Positions 1 to 8,631 are shown, numbered from the stretch's first letter. The stretch is 51,957 nt of DNA from Nitrosomonadales bacterium (GCA_016234685.1 JACRAT010000004.1:1-51957), one strand, 5' to 3'. Notes: a model not told the origin generated them from the sequence alone. A program made the numbers and translations.

Positions 1-80
1 CCATCCCGAACAGGACAGTGAAACGACTTCGCGCCAATGATAGTGTACGTCCGTATGTGAAAGTAGGTCATCGTCAGACT
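1..80 (+). rRNA. rrf: 5S ribosomal RNA, 3' part
   Basis: The first bases read as the middle and 3' end of a 5S rRNA: the loop region CCATCCCGAACAGGACAGTG and the closing strand GGTCATCGTCAGAC that would pair with the missing 5' end. Roughly the first third of the molecule lies outside the window. A rho-independent terminator follows within about 10 bases, so this is the end of an rRNA operon transcribed rightwards. The exact mature 3' end (about 78-82) cannot be fixed without the 5' strand. Confidence 0.9.
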
Positions 81-90
81 CCTTATAAAT

Positions 91-121
91 AAAAAAGCCC
101 AGCCTCGTGTTGGGCTTTTTT
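91..121 (+). terminator. rRNA operon terminator
   Basis: A-rich flank, GCCCA/TGGGC stem with an 8-base loop, then a run of six T. It directly follows the 5S rRNA end and should stop rRNA operon transcription. Confidence 0.9.
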
Positions 122-234
122 ATTGGGTGTGGAATATTGGTGATGACCTACTGTAATGAAGTGACAACACGCACCGTAGGTGGCTTATTGCGGCGGAAAC
201 TCATATCGGCCCCATCGATGTGATGTCGGAACCC

Positions 235-256
235 AAGTAGGTCATCGTCAGACTCC
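235..256 (+). repeat. Second copy of the 5S rRNA 3' tail
   Basis: The last 22 bases of the 5S region (61-82) recur exactly here, and the reverse complement of part of it (TGATGACCTACT) lies at 141-152, so 141-152 and 236-247 can pair. The copy is followed by an A-rich/T-rich imperfect dyad (about 261-294) resembling another terminator. No complete 5S gene surrounds it, so this is a remnant of a duplicated or rearranged 5S end. The rest of the gene-free stretch 122-446 shows no ORF worth calling. It holds a pyrimidine-rich segment and then the promoter-like box before the FmdB gene. Confidence 0.7.
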
Positions 257-405
257 CCTAAAAAATGCCACTCCACTATCGGGGGTATTTTGCTTTGTGC
301 CCGCAATCTTTACCCCCCTCCCCTCCCACTTGCCATGCTTTGTGGCGTGAGAGGCTCTGCGCGATTCGCCTCACCACTGGCAGCTTAATCGGCGACGCGC
401 TAAGG

Positions 406-411
406 TATAAT
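406..411 (+). promoter_or_regulatory. -10 box of the FmdB-DUF502 promoter
   Basis: A perfect TATAAT lies about 35 bases before the FmdB start codon. The -35 region (around 384-389, CTTAAT) is weak. A good SD (AGGAGG, about 437-442) follows before ATG 447. Confidence 0.5.
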
Positions 412-446
412 GCGCGCCTTTCCCGTTTTTCCGATAGGAGGATGTC

Positions 447-695
447 ATGCCTATTTATGAATATCGTTGCAGTAGTTGTGGCACTCAAAAAGACGTGATG
501 CAGAAGATGAGCGCCGCGCCGCTCAGCACTTGCCCTGAGTGCAGTCAAGAGACCTTTGCTAGGCAGATCTCGGCGGCGGGCTTTCAGCTCAAAGGCGATG
601 GCTATTACGTGACCGATTTCAAGAACAGCGGACAGCCTAAGGTGGCTTGTGCCCCGTGCGCATCTTCTAGCTCTTGTCCAGTCGCCAATAGCTAA
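447..695 (+). CDS. FmdB-family zinc ribbon protein
   Basis: An 82-residue protein starting MPIYEYRC, the typical opening of the FmdB/CxxC_CxxC_SSSS regulatory family. Two knuckles, C8-x2-C11 and C29-x2-C32, should bind one zinc. The tail is rich in Ser and Cys, as in the family. The role of these proteins is poorly known; the name comes from a putative regulator near formamidase genes. A strong SD (AGGAGG) sits about 5 bases before the ATG. The stop codon overlaps the start of the DUF502 gene by one base (TAATG), so the two are probably translated from one message. FmdB-DUF502-aspS is a gene order often seen in betaproteobacteria. The family call is firm; the function is unknown. Confidence 0.9.
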   Translation: MPIYEYRCSSCGTQKDVMQKMSAAPLSTCPECSQETFARQISAAGFQLKGDGYYVTDFKNSGQPKVACAPCASSSSCPVANS

Positions 696-1312
696 TGCCT
701 ATGAAGAAATATCTGTTAACGGGGCTGCTGGTCTGGGTTCCGCTGGGCATCACCCTTTGGGTGTTGAACTTTACCATTAGCACGTTGGATCAAAGCCTGC
801 TGCTGGTTCCCGATGCCTTGCAGCCGGATAAGCTGCTGGGTTTCCATATACCCGGCCTAGGCGTGATCCTCACCATCGGTATCGTACTGACTACTGGCAT
901 TCTCGCGCGCAACGTGTTCGGCCAGCGACTGCTACGCTGGGGCGATGGGCTGCTGGCGCGCATTCCTTTCGTGAGCAGCATCTACAAGGGGGTGAAGCAG
1001 GTCAGCGACACATTGCTGGCGGAGAACGGCAATTCGTTCCGCAAGGTGCTGCTGGTGCGCTATCCGCATCCGCAGGCTTGGTCGCTGGCGTTCCAGACCA
1101 ATGTGCCGGGCGAGATCGGTCGCGTGCTCGATGACGAACATGTCGGTGTGTTCATTCCGACTACGCCCAGCCCGGTCAATGGCTTCTATTTCTTCGTCCC
1201 CAAAGCGGCAACCGTCGAGCTCGATATGAGCGTCGATGCAGCGCTGCGGGCTATCGTTTCCATGGGTGTGGTCGCAGCTGCGGAAGACGCCGCCCAAATC
1301 AAATCTCTCTAA
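695..1312 (+). CDS. DUF502 family inner-membrane protein
   Basis: A 205-residue protein with two N-terminal membrane segments (about 5-27 and 55-75). The conserved DUF502 core follows, including the [15 protein letters not shown] stretch and the [19 protein letters not shown] segment, both hallmarks of the family. The C-terminus is probably exposed and short. No biochemical role is established. The ATG at 695 overlaps the FmdB stop; a second ATG at 701 (MKKYLL) is an equally plausible start and would give a cleaner membrane-insertion signal. aspS begins 19 bases downstream with no obvious terminator between, suggesting one transcript. Confidence 0.9.
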   Translation: MPMKKYLLTGLLVWVPLGITLWVLNFTISTLDQSLLLVPDALQPDKLLGFHIPGLGVILTIGIVLTTGILARNVFGQRLLRWGDGLLARIPFVSSIYKGVKQVSDTLLAENGNSFRKVLLVRYPHPQAWSLAFQTNVPGEIGRVLDDEHVGVFIPTTPSPVNGFYFFVPKAATVELDMSVDAALRAIVSMGVVAAAEDAAQIKSL

Positions 1313-1331
1313 GATCCATTACAGAACAGCT

Positions 1332-3134
1332 ATGCGTACTCATTATTGCGGACAAATCAACACCGCCCATCTGGGCAAAATCATCACCCTGTGCGGCTGG
1401 GCGCATCGTCGCCGCGACCACGGCGGCGTGATCTTCATCGACCTGCGCGACCGTGAAGGCTTGGCGCAAGTCGTGTGCGACCCGGATCGCGCCGAGATGT
1501 TCGCCATCGCCGAAGCGGTGCGTAGCGAGTTCGTGCTGCGCATCACCGGCAAGGTGCGTCGCCGCCCGGAAGGTACGGAGAATCCTAATCTGCCCAGTGG
1601 CGAAGTCGAGATCATCTGCCAAGAGATCGAAGTGCTGAACACCGCCGTTACGCCACCGTTCCAGCTGGACGATGAAAACCTGTCCGAGAACGTGCGTTTG
1701 ACCCATCGTGTGATCGACCTGCGTCGCCCGCAGATGCAGAAGAATATGCGTCTGCGCTACGAGACAGCGCGCGCCTTCCGTCGCTTCCTCGATGACCGTG
1801 GCTTCATGGACATCGAGACGCCGATGTTGACCAAGTCCACGCCAGAAGGCGCGCGTGACTACCTCGTGCCGTCGCGCGTCCATGCTGGCGAGTTCTTCGC
1901 CCTGCCGCAGTCACCCCAGTTGTTCAAGCAGATGCTGATGGTGGCCGGCTTCGATCGCTACTACCAGATCACCAAGTGCTTCCGCGACGAAGACCTGCGC
2001 GCCGACCGTCAGCCTGAATTCACCCAAGTCGATATCGAGACTTCGTTCCTGTCGGAAGAAGAGATCATGGGGCTGACCGAAGAGATGATCCGCACTGTGT
2101 TCAAGGAAGTGCTGGACGTCAAGCTGCCCGCACAGTTCCCGCGCATCAGCTACGGCGAAGCCATGTCGCGCTTCGGTTCGGATAAGCCGGACATGCGCGT
2201 GACGCTGGAGATCACCGAAGTGACCGACGCGCTGAAGGATGTCGCCTTCAAGGTGTTCGCCAACGTGGCGAATTCCGAGAGTGGCCGCATCGGCGCGCTG
2301 CGCGTGCCCGGCGGCGCGACCCTGACCCGTGGCGAGATCGACGACTACACCAAGTTCGTCGGCATCTACGGTGCCAAAGGATTGGCTTACATCAAGGTCA
2401 ACGACGTGACCCAGTTGAACGAACACGGCCTGCAATCGCCCATCGTCAAGAACCTGCACGAGACCGCGCTGGCCACCATCATGCAACGCACCGGCGCGCA
2501 AAATGGCGACCTGATCTTCTTCGGCGCGGACAAGGCCAAAGTGGTGAACGACGCGCTGGGCGCACTGCGCACCAAGCTCGGCCACGAGAAGGGTTTCACC
2601 AACGGCAAAGCTTGGGAGCCGATCTGGGTGGTCGATTTCCCGATGTTCGAATACGACGACGAAGCCAAGCGCTGGAGCGCCTGCCATCACCCGTTCACCA
2701 GCCCCAAGGATGAACACATCGAGTTCCTCGAAACCGATCCGGGCAAGTGTCTGGCCAAGGCTTACGACTTGGCGCTGAACGGCTGGGAAATCGGCGGCGG
2801 CTCGGTGCGTATCCACAAGGAAGCCGTGCAAAGCCAAGTATTCCGCGCCCTCAACATCGACGCCGAAGAAGCCCAGCTCAAGTTCGGCTTCCTGCTCGAC
2901 GCCCTGCAATACGGCGCGCCTCCGCACGGCGGCCTAGCCTTCGGTCTGGATCGCATCGTCACCATGATGACCGGTGCAGAGTCCATCCGCGACGTAATCG
3001 CCTTCCCCAAGACACAACGCGCGCAGTGTCTGCTGACCCAAGCGCCAAGCGCCGTGGACGAGAAGCAATTGCGCGAACTGCACATCCGCCTGCGTCAACA
3101 GGTGCAGACGACGGTGGAAGTGAGTAAGGAGTAA
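1332..3134 (+). CDS. aspS: Aspartate--tRNA ligase
   Basis: A 600-residue class II aminoacyl-tRNA synthetase charging tRNA-Asp, and in many betaproteobacteria also tRNA-Asn (non-discriminating). The N-terminal OB fold that binds the anticodon ([12 protein letters not shown]) is followed by the catalytic core with motif 2 ([16 protein letters not shown]) and motif 3 (GLAFGLDRI). A bacterial-type insertion domain lies between them. The frame is open further upstream to 1236, but that extension would overlap the DUF502 gene. The ATG at 1332 (MRTHYCG) matches the usual AspRS start. No strong SD is visible, so translation may depend on coupling to the gene before it. Length is normal for bacterial AspRS. 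Whether tRNA-Asn is also charged depends on GatCAB, which is not in the window. Confidence 0.97.
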   Translation: MRTHYCGQINTAHLGKIITLCGWAHRRRDHGGVIFIDLRDREGLAQVVCDPDRAEMFAIAEAVRSEFVLRITGKVRRRPEGTENPNLPSGEVEIICQEIEVLNTAVTPPFQLDDENLSENVRLTHRVIDLRRPQMQKNMRLRYETARAFRRFLDDRGFMDIETPMLTKSTPEGARDYLVPSRVHAGEFFALPQSPQLFKQMLMVAGFDRYYQITKCFRDEDLRADRQPEFTQVDIETSFLSEEEIMGLTEEMIRTVFKEVLDVKLPAQFPRISYGEAMSRFGSDKPDMRVTLEITEVTDALKDVAFKVFANVANSESGRIGALRVPGGATLTRGEIDDYTKFVGIYGAKGLAYIKVNDVTQLNEHGLQSPIVKNLHETALATIMQRTGAQNGDLIFFGADKAKVVNDALGALRTKLGHEKGFTNGKAWEPIWVVDFPMFEYDDEAKRWSACHHPFTSPKDEHIEFLETDPGKCLAKAYDLALNGWEIGGGSVRIHKEAVQSQVFRALNIDAEEAQLKFGFLLDALQYGAPPHGGLAFGLDRIVTMMTGAESIRDVIAFPKTQRAQCLLTQAPSAVDEKQLRELHIRLRQQVQTTVEVSKE

Positions 3135-3139
3135 GCACG

Positions 3140-3511
3140 ATGGCGCACGGCCTCCGCGCGCTACTACTGCTGGGTCTGCTCTACGCACTCCCCGCTCAGG
3201 CTTGGCAGCTCTTCTCGATAGCACCTGCCAAGCTCACCACCGCCGCCTCCTCCCTCCCCCCCGAAGCCCGCGCCACGCTGCAACTTATCAAGCAAGGCGG
3301 GCCATTTCCGTATGATCGAGACGGAGTGGTGTTCGGCAATTACGAGCATGTACTGCCCGCGCAGCCGCGCGGTTATTACCACGAGTACACGGTGAAGACT
3401 CCCGGCGCGCACAATCGCGGCGCGCGGCGCATCGTGTGCGGGGTGGTGCCGGAGTGTTATTACACGGGTGACCATTACAAGACGTTCCAGCGCATCGAGG
3501 AGGGGAAGTGA
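3140..3511 (+). CDS. Secreted barnase/RNase Sa-type ribonuclease
   Basis: A 123-residue guanyl-specific ribonuclease of the N1/T1/barnase superfamily. A signal peptide is clear at residues 1-21, ending ALPAQA before WQ. The mature part carries DRDGVVFGNYE and the catalytic positions E82 (HEYTV), R97 (GARRI) and H112 (GDHYKTF). Their spacing is close to the Glu-Arg-His triad of RNase Sa. Two Cys (100, 106) could form a disulfide. The enzyme should be exported and cleave RNA outside the cytoplasm. The following gene, overlapping as GTGA, encodes its barstar-type inhibitor, which protects the cytoplasm. The pair sits between aspS and nudB in the same direction. Nutritional or antagonistic use cannot be told apart from sequence. 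Confidence 0.88.
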   Translation: MAHGLRALLLLGLLYALPAQAWQLFSIAPAKLTTAASSLPPEARATLQLIKQGGPFPYDRDGVVFGNYEHVLPAQPRGYYHEYTVKTPGAHNRGARRIVCGVVPECYYTGDHYKTFQRIEEGK

Positions 3512-3801
3512 GTCAGCCTGTCGTTTTCGAGGTTCTTGTTTCTGTGCTGGATAAGCCCGCCTTCATCGCCGCCATCGCCCACACCATCCACGCGCCTGCT
3601 GGCTTCGGTGGCAATTGGGATGCCTTGGCGGACGCGCTGCAAGACCTCTCCTGGCAGCCCGCTGCCGCTTATGAGCTAGTGTTGTGCGGCACATCTGCGC
3701 TGAGCGCAGACGAGCAAGCCATCGCCGATGAGATCTTCGGCGACACCGCGCGCTTCTGGCAGGCGCAAGGCAAGTCGTTTCAGGTGAAGTACGCAAGCTG
3801 A
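3508..3801 (+). CDS. Barstar-family ribonuclease inhibitor
   Basis: A 97-residue cytoplasmic barstar homologue. The signature GFGGNWDALADALQDLSW (about 32-49) contains N36, W37, D38 and D42; the two aspartates correspond to barstar Asp35 and Asp39, which plug the RNase active site. It starts at a GTG that overlaps the RNase stop (GTGA), so inhibitor and enzyme are translationally coupled. A purine-rich GAGGAGGGG just upstream serves as SD. The stop overlaps the nudB start (TGATG). Length matches the roughly 90-residue family. Confidence 0.92.
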   Translation: MSQPVVFEVLVSVLDKPAFIAAIAHTIHAPAGFGGNWDALADALQDLSWQPAAAYELVLCGTSALSADEQAIADEIFGDTARFWQAQGKSFQVKYAS

Positions 3802-4289
3802 TGCCTTACAAGCAGCCGATCTCCGCCCTCATCGTCATCTACACCCCGCGACTCGACGTGCTGCTGCTGGAGCGCGCCGATTATCCCGATGCTTGGCAGT
3901 CGGTCACCGGCAGCCGCGACGGCGAGGAGACGCTGCGCGAGACGGCGATCCGCGAGGTGGGCGAAGAGACCGGACTAGATGCGCGGCTGTACAAGCTCAC
4001 CGACTGGCAGCAGCAGAACGTCTACGACATCTACGCCAAATGGGTGCACCGCTACCCGCCCGGCACCACCCACAACACCGAGCATGTGTTCGGTCTGGAA
4101 GTGCCTGCCATGCTACCGGTGACGCTCTCGCCGCGCGAGCATCTCAGCTATCAGTGGTTGCCTTGGGAGGCGGCGGCAGCTAAAGTGTTTTCGCCTAGCA
4201 ACCGGGCAGCGATCCTTGAGTTAACGGAGCGAGTGAAAAACAAATTCCTCCCAACCTCCCTTGATCAAAGGGAGGGGCTGTCGCGGTAG
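3801..4289 (+). CDS. nudB: Dihydroneopterin triphosphate pyrophosphohydrolase (Nudix)
   Basis: A 162-residue Nudix hydrolase with a perfect Nudix box at residues 37-59 (G-x5-E-x7-REVGEETGL). The order aspS ... nudB and features such as the N-terminal YKQPISALIVIYT and the central HRYPPGTTHNTEHVF match NudB/FolQ. This enzyme removes pyrophosphate from dihydroneopterin triphosphate in folate synthesis. The last 15 or so residues (FLPTSLDQREGLSR) are encoded by the start of a palindromic repeat unit. The repeat has therefore replaced or extended the natural C-terminus and supplied the stop codon. The catalytic part is intact, so function is probably kept. Confidence 0.9.
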   Translation: MPYKQPISALIVIYTPRLDVLLLERADYPDAWQSVTGSRDGEETLRETAIREVGEETGLDARLYKLTDWQQQNVYDIYAKWVHRYPPGTTHNTEHVFGLEVPAMLPVTLSPREHLSYQWLPWEAAAAKVFSPSNRAAILELTERVKNKFLPTSLDQREGLSR

Positions 4290-4393
4290 TTTTGGGGAGT
4301 GGTGTAAAGACGAGCAGTTTGGAAAAGTAATTTGGGGCGTGCGTGAGCCCCCTTTAGCCCAAGGGGGCGGCGAACGAAGTGAGCGGGGGATTT
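4245..4393 (+). repeat. Palindromic repeat unit, copy A (left of DUF559 gene)
   Basis: The unit has two parts. First comes a CCTCCC-TTGATCAAA-GGGAGG palindrome (4255-4275). About 70 bases later comes AGCCCCCTTTAGCCC/AAGGGGGC followed by GGCGAACGAAGTGAGC and GGGGGATTTG (4346-4394). The same two parts in the same order and spacing recur at 4759-4912, so the DUF559 gene lies between direct copies. The left copy forms the tail of nudB and its right edge supplies the GTG starts of the DUF559 gene. Confidence 0.85.
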
Positions 4394-4759
4394 GTGCAGC
4401 CCTACGATAAAAAGCTGAAACCATTTTCCAGAGCGCTGCGCGTCAACATGACCGACGCCGAACAGTGTTTGTGGCAACGGCTGCGTTACCGACAGATCGC
4501 TGGCGTGCAGTTTTATCGGCAGAAACCACTGCTCGGCTTCATCGTGGATTTCTATTGTCCAAGAGTGCTGCTGGTGGTGGAGTTGGATGGCAGCCAGCAT
4601 TTTGCGCCGGAGCATTTGGCGAAGGATGCCGAGCGCGATGCGCGATTGACCGGCATGGGGATGAAGGTGCTGCGCTTTGACGATGGGCAGGTATTGCGGG
4701 AGACGGAAGCGGTGATGGGGGTGATTTACGACGAGGTGGTGCGGCGGTTGCGGCCTTAA
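4379..4759 (+). CDS. DUF559 endonuclease-like protein
   Basis: A 126-residue protein of the DUF559 (Vsr/PD-(D/E)XK-like) family. The order NMTDAEQCLWQRLRYRQIAG, FYRQKPLLGFIVDFYCP and VVELDGSQH is typical. Likely metal/active-site positions are D57, E68, D70 and H74. Family members are predicted nucleases related to the very-short-patch repair fold, but their substrates are unknown. The GTG at 4379 lies within the flanking repeat, and an in-frame GTG at 4394 and ATG at 4448 are alternatives. The gene sits between direct copies of a roughly 150-base palindromic unit. That arrangement suggests it travels with, or acts on, the repeats, much as RAYT transposases do with REP sequences. The link is an inference. 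Confidence 0.85.
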   Translation: MSGGFVQPYDKKLKPFSRALRVNMTDAEQCLWQRLRYRQIAGVQFYRQKPLLGFIVDFYCPRVLLVVELDGSQHFAPEHLAKDAERDARLTGMGMKVLRFDDGQVLRETEAVMGVIYDEVVRRLRP

Positions 4760-4912
4760 AATCTCCCCCAGCCCCTCTTTGATAAAGAGGGGAGTGGTCG
4801 TGGTTGTTTCATGGAGCCAAGTGGCGAAGGGTTGTTGGCCAAGAGGCCATCGCATCCATCAGCCCCCTTTAGCCAAAGGGGGCGGCGAACGCAGTGAGCG
4901 GGGGATTTGAGT
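4759..4912 (+). repeat. Palindromic repeat unit, copy B (right of DUF559 gene)
   Basis: Direct copy of the unit at 4245-4393. The CCCCTCTTTGATAAAGAGGGG palindrome (about 4772-4792) corresponds to the left one. AGCCCCCTTTAGCC/AAAGGGGGC plus GGCGAACGCAGTGAGC (4861-4903) corresponds to the second part, with few changes. The connecting segments also align (GGTAGTTTTGG against GGTTGTTTCATGG). It ends about 30 bases before the nadA start. Confidence 0.85.
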
Positions 4913-4939
4913 AGTTCGTAGCAAACTAAGGAATTCAGA

Positions 4940-6037
4940 ATGTCAGAAAACAAAATCCAGATCGCTTACGACCATCCCGATGCCGCGCAGACCTGTTGCA
5001 GCACGGCGCAGGCTTGGGCGCGCAAACCGGAAGAGCCGTCTCCCGAAGAGAAGGCCGAGCTGATCGCGCGCATCAAGCGTCTGCTGAAGGAGCAGGATGC
5101 GGTGCTGGTGTCGCACTATTACGTGCATCCCGATCTGCAAGACTTGGCCGAAGCGACTGGTGGTATCGTGTCCGATTCGCTGGACATGGCCAACTTCGGC
5201 CACCAGCATCCGGCCCAGACCATCGTGGTGGCGGGTGTGCGCTTCATGGGCGAGACGGCGAAGATTCTGAATCCCGAAAAGCGCGTGCTGATGCCCGATC
5301 TCGAAGCCGAATGTTCGCTCGATCTGGGTTGCCCGATCGAGGAGTTCGCCCCGTTCTGCGACGCCCATCCCGACCGCGTCGTGGTGGTGTATGCCAACAC
5401 CAGTGCGGCGGTGAAAGCGCGCGCCGACTGGATGGTGACCAGCTCCATCGCGCTGTCGCTGGTGAAGCACCTGCATGAGCAGGGCAAGAAAATCCTGTGG
5501 GCGCCGGATCGCCATCTGGGCAGCTATGTGCAGGAGCAGACCGGCGCGGACATGCTGCTGTGGCAAGGCTCGTGCATCGTGCATGACGAGTACAAGGCGA
5601 AAGAGTTGCAGGAAATGAAGGCGGCGCATCCCGGCGCGCTGGTGCTGGTGCATCCCGAGTCGCCGCGCGCGGTAGTGCAGCTGGCGGATGTGGTCGGCTC
5701 GACCACCCAGCTCATCACGGCAGCGCAGAAGTCGCCCGCGACAGAATTCATCGTCGCCACCGACAACGGCATCCTGCACAAAATGCGCACACTATGCCCG
5801 GACAAGCTGTTCCTCGAAGCGCCCACCGCTGGCGCGGGCGCCAATTGCACCAGTTGCAGCCATTGCCCGTGGATGGCGATGAACGGGCTGCGCAATCTGG
5901 CCCTAGTGCTGGAACACGGCCACAACGAAGTTTTCGTCGACCCTGCCACCGGCCTGCTTGCCAAGCGGCCTATCGAGAAGATGCTGGAGTTCGCCCGCCA
6001 GATCAAACTGCCGACGCGCGGTATCGGCAACGCCTGA
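4940..6037 (+). CDS. nadA: Quinolinate synthase A
   Basis: A 365-residue NadA that condenses iminoaspartate with dihydroxyacetone phosphate to quinolinate, the first committed intermediate of de novo NAD synthesis. Conserved motifs are [54 protein letters not shown] and HPESP. The three [4Fe-4S] ligands are expected in [16 protein letters not shown] and the CTSCSHC segment near residues 300-306. Length is standard. SD AAGGA (4928-4932) is well placed. It is monocistronic as far as seen; no nadB or nadC is nearby. Like other NadA proteins it should be oxygen-sensitive. Confidence 0.97.
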   Translation: MSENKIQIAYDHPDAAQTCCSTAQAWARKPEEPSPEEKAELIARIKRLLKEQDAVLVSHYYVHPDLQDLAEATGGIVSDSLDMANFGHQHPAQTIVVAGVRFMGETAKILNPEKRVLMPDLEAECSLDLGCPIEEFAPFCDAHPDRVVVVYANTSAAVKARADWMVTSSIALSLVKHLHEQGKKILWAPDRHLGSYVQEQTGADMLLWQGSCIVHDEYKAKELQEMKAAHPGALVLVHPESPRAVVQLADVVGSTTQLITAAQKSPATEFIVATDNGILHKMRTLCPDKLFLEAPTAGAGANCTSCSHCPWMAMNGLRNLALVLEHGHNEVFVDPATGLLAKRPIEKMLEFARQIKLPTRGIGNA

Positions 6038-6142
6038 CTACGAGAGATTCCCCTTGCGGAGGCATGGAATCGCGCTAGTATGCCGATTAGATTTATTCCG
6101 AATGCGAGGCAGTTTTGTATCCATGAATCTAGGGGGCAGGCA

Positions 6143-6184
6143 ATGACAGCTAACACAGCATTCAGCATCGTGGTGCAGCCATGA
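6143..6184 (+). CDS. Possible 13-codon leader ORF coupled to glgP
   Basis: ATG at 6143 with a strong SD (AGGGGG, 6131-6136) opens MTANTAFSIVVQP and stops at TGA 6182-6184. That stop overlaps the glgP ATG at 6181 (ATGA). glgP itself has no SD in front of its ATG, so ribosomes are probably delivered by reading this short frame. Whether the peptide itself matters is unknown; the composition shows no run of one regulatory amino acid, so classical attenuation is unlikely. This is inference from spacing and SD only. Confidence 0.45.
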   Translation: MTANTAFSIVVQP

Positions 6185-8631
6185 AAGAGACGCTACGCAC
6201 CGCGCTGACCGATCACATGGTCTATTTCAACAGCAAGAATCATGTCAATGCGACCACGCGCGACTGGTTCCAGAGTTCTGCTTACACCGTGCGCGACCGA
6301 CTGGTCGAGCGCTGGATCGAAACCATGCAGCGTTATTACGAGCAGGATGCGAAGCGCATCTACTACCTGTCGCTCGAATTCCTGATGGGGCGCACCCTGA
6401 GTAACGCCATGCTCAATCTGGAGATCGATGAGCCGTGCAAGGCGGCGCTCTATGAGCTTGGGCAGGCGTTCGAGGTGGTTGCAGACATCGAACCGGATGC
6501 AGCATTGGGCAATGGCGGGCTTGGTCGCTTGGCTGCGTGTTTCCTCGATTCGATGGCGACGCTGGATCTGCCCTGTTATGGCTATGGCATCCGCTATGAA
6601 TACGGCATGTTCCGTCAGAGCATCGAAAACGGTGCGCAGGTGGAGCACCCCGACAACTGGCTACGTTACGGCAACCCTTGGGAGTTTCCCCGCCCCGAAT
6701 TGTTGTATCCAGTGAAATTCCACGGTTGTGTGGTGGAGTACAAAGATGAAAAAGGTGCGTTGCGACATCATTGGGTGGATACCGACGACGTGATGGCGAT
6801 GGCCTACGACACACCGGTTCCCGGTTATGGCGGACAAACGGTGAACAATATGCGGCTGTGGGCGGCGAAGTCTTCGCGCGATTTCGAGCTGCGCTATTTC
6901 AATCAGGGCAATTACATTCAGGCCGTGGCGGACAAAAGCGAGTCGGAGAGCTTGTCCAAAGTGCTGTACCCGGACGATTCCACCGTGATGGGGCGGGAGT
7001 TGCGTCTGAAACAGCAGTATTTCTTCGTCAGCGCCTCCCTACAGGACATGCTGTATCGCTACAAAAAGCTCCATGCGGATTGGTCGCAGTTGGCTGACAA
7101 GATCGCGGTGCAGTTGAACGACACCCACCCCTCCATTGCTGTGGCCGAAATGATGCGGCTGCTGGTGGATGCTCACCATCTGCCGTGGGACGAGGCGTGG
7201 GGCCTGACCACGCGCATCTTCTCCTACACCAACCACACGCTGATGCCGGAGGCGCTGGAGACTTGGCCGGTAGCCACTTTCGCCAGCTTGCTGCCGCGCC
7301 ATTTGCAGATTATCTACGAGATCAACCATCGCTTCTTGCAGCAGGTGATGCACCAGTTTCCCGGCGATGTCGATCTGCTGCGGCGTTTGTCGCTGATCGA
7401 CGAGGAGCATGGGCGGCGGGTGCGCATGTCGCATCTGGCCATCGTCGGCAGCCATACGGTGAATGGCGTCGCCGCGCTGCACACCGAGTTGATGAAGCGC
7501 ACCATCTTCGCCGACTTCGAGCGCATCACGCCGGGCAAGATCGTCAATATGACCAATGGCGTGACGCCGCGCCGCTGGCTGAATCAGGCCAACCCGAGTC
7601 TGGCTGGCTTGATCTCGGAGCGAATAGGCAAAGGCTGGCTGACCGATCTCGATCACCTGAGGAAACTGGCCGATCATGCCGACGATGCCGGATTTCAGGC
7701 GCAGTTCCGCGCCGTCAAGCTGGCCAACAAGCAAGGTTTGGCTAGGCTGATCGCCGCTCGTCTGGGGATCGAGGTCGATCCGGCTTCACTGTTTGACATC
7801 CAGATCAAGCGCATCCATGAATACAAGCGGCAGTTGCTCAATGTGTTGCACGTCATCACTTTATACAACCGCATCCGCGCGGGTGTCTCCGACATCACGC
7901 CGCGCACTGTCATCATTGCGGGCAAGGCTGCACCCGGTTACGCGATGGCCAAGCGCATCATCCGGCTCATCAATGACGTGGCCGACATCGTCAACAACGA
8001 TCAACGGATAGATGGCAAGCTGAAGCTGGTGTTCATCCCCAACTACGACGTGTCCAACGCCGAGCGCATCGTCCCGGCAGCAGACTTGTCCGAGCAGATT
8101 TCTACGGCGGGTACGGAAGCGTCCGGCACCGGCAATATGAAGCTGGCGCTGAACGGTGCGCTGACCATCGGCACGTTGGATGGCGCGAACATCGAGATCC
8201 GCGAAGAGGTCGGGGCGGAGAACTTCTTCCTGTTCGGGCTGACGACCGATGAGGTGGAAACGCTGCGTTGTCAGGGCTACGATCCGGCCAGCTATTACCG
8301 CAACAATGCCGAGTTGAAGCAAGTGCTGGATATGATCGCGACCGGGTATTTCTGCCCAGACGAGCCGGCGCGCTACCGACCCGTGGTGGACGCACTGCTC
8401 GAACACGGCGACCAGTTCATGCTGTTGGCCGATTACGCCGCATATGTCGCGTGCCAGGATAAAGTGGCGGAGCTGTATCGTGATCCGGCGGAATGGACCA
8501 GACGCGCCATTCTCAATGTCGCCGGGATGGGGAAATTCTCCAGTGATCGCACCATCCGCGAATACGCTGAACATATTTGGCGGGTCGCGCCGATAGCATC
8601 GAATGCTGTTCAGAGCAAAAAAACGCAATAG
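6181..8631 (+). CDS. glgP: Glycogen/starch/alpha-glucan phosphorylase
   Basis: An 816-residue GT35 phosphorylase that releases glucose-1-phosphate from glycogen or maltodextrin. The PLP lysine is K654 in EASGTGNMKLALNG. Other hallmarks are LSLEFLMGRTLSNAM near the N-terminus, ALGNGGLGRLAACFLDSMATL, QLNDTHPSIAVAEMMR, TNHTLMPEALETW, MTNGVTPRRWL and IKRIHEYKRQLLN. Length is full. The ATG has no clear SD but overlaps the stop of a 13-codon ORF with a strong one. No other glycogen genes are adjacent. It is probably cytoplasmic and dimeric. Confidence 0.96.
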   Translation: MKETLRTALTDHMVYFNSKNHVNATTRDWFQSSAYTVRDRLVERWIETMQRYYEQDAKRIYYLSLEFLMGRTLSNAMLNLEIDEPCKAALYELGQAFEVVADIEPDAALGNGGLGRLAACFLDSMATLDLPCYGYGIRYEYGMFRQSIENGAQVEHPDNWLRYGNPWEFPRPELLYPVKFHGCVVEYKDEKGALRHHWVDTDDVMAMAYDTPVPGYGGQTVNNMRLWAAKSSRDFELRYFNQGNYIQAVADKSESESLSKVLYPDDSTVMGRELRLKQQYFFVSASLQDMLYRYKKLHADWSQLADKIAVQLNDTHPSIAVAEMMRLLVDAHHLPWDEAWGLTTRIFSYTNHTLMPEALETWPVATFASLLPRHLQIIYEINHRFLQQVMHQFPGDVDLLRRLSLIDEEHGRRVRMSHLAIVGSHTVNGVAALHTELMKRTIFADFERITPGKIVNMTNGVTPRRWLNQANPSLAGLISERIGKGWLTDLDHLRKLADHADDAGFQAQFRAVKLANKQGLARLIAARLGIEVDPASLFDIQIKRIHEYKRQLLNVLHVITLYNRIRAGVSDITPRTVIIAGKAAPGYAMAKRIIRLINDVADIVNNDQRIDGKLKLVFIPNYDVSNAERIVPAADLSEQISTAGTEASGTGNMKLALNGALTIGTLDGANIEIREEVGAENFFLFGLTTDEVETLRCQGYDPASYYRNNAELKQVLDMIATGYFCPDEPARYRPVVDALLEHGDQFMLLADYAAYVACQDKVAELYRDPAEWTRRAILNVAGMGKFSSDRTIREYAEHIWRVAPIASNAVQSKKTQ

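Noticed and set aside
265..498. Plus-strand ORF across the FmdB promoter
   Set aside because: It runs over the TATAAT box and SD and into the FmdB gene in another frame; no domain.
1911..2927. Long open frame antisense to aspS
   Set aside because: Codon-phase shadow of a GC-rich real gene; no SD and no recognisable domain. The same holds for antisense frames under the GGDEF-EAL gene (10939-12285), the TonB receptor gene (15050-16417) and the RND pump gene (47625-49037).
4760..4939. Riboswitch or NadR-type operator before nadA
   Set aside because: The region is almost fully explained by the palindromic repeat unit; no known NAD-related element is visible.
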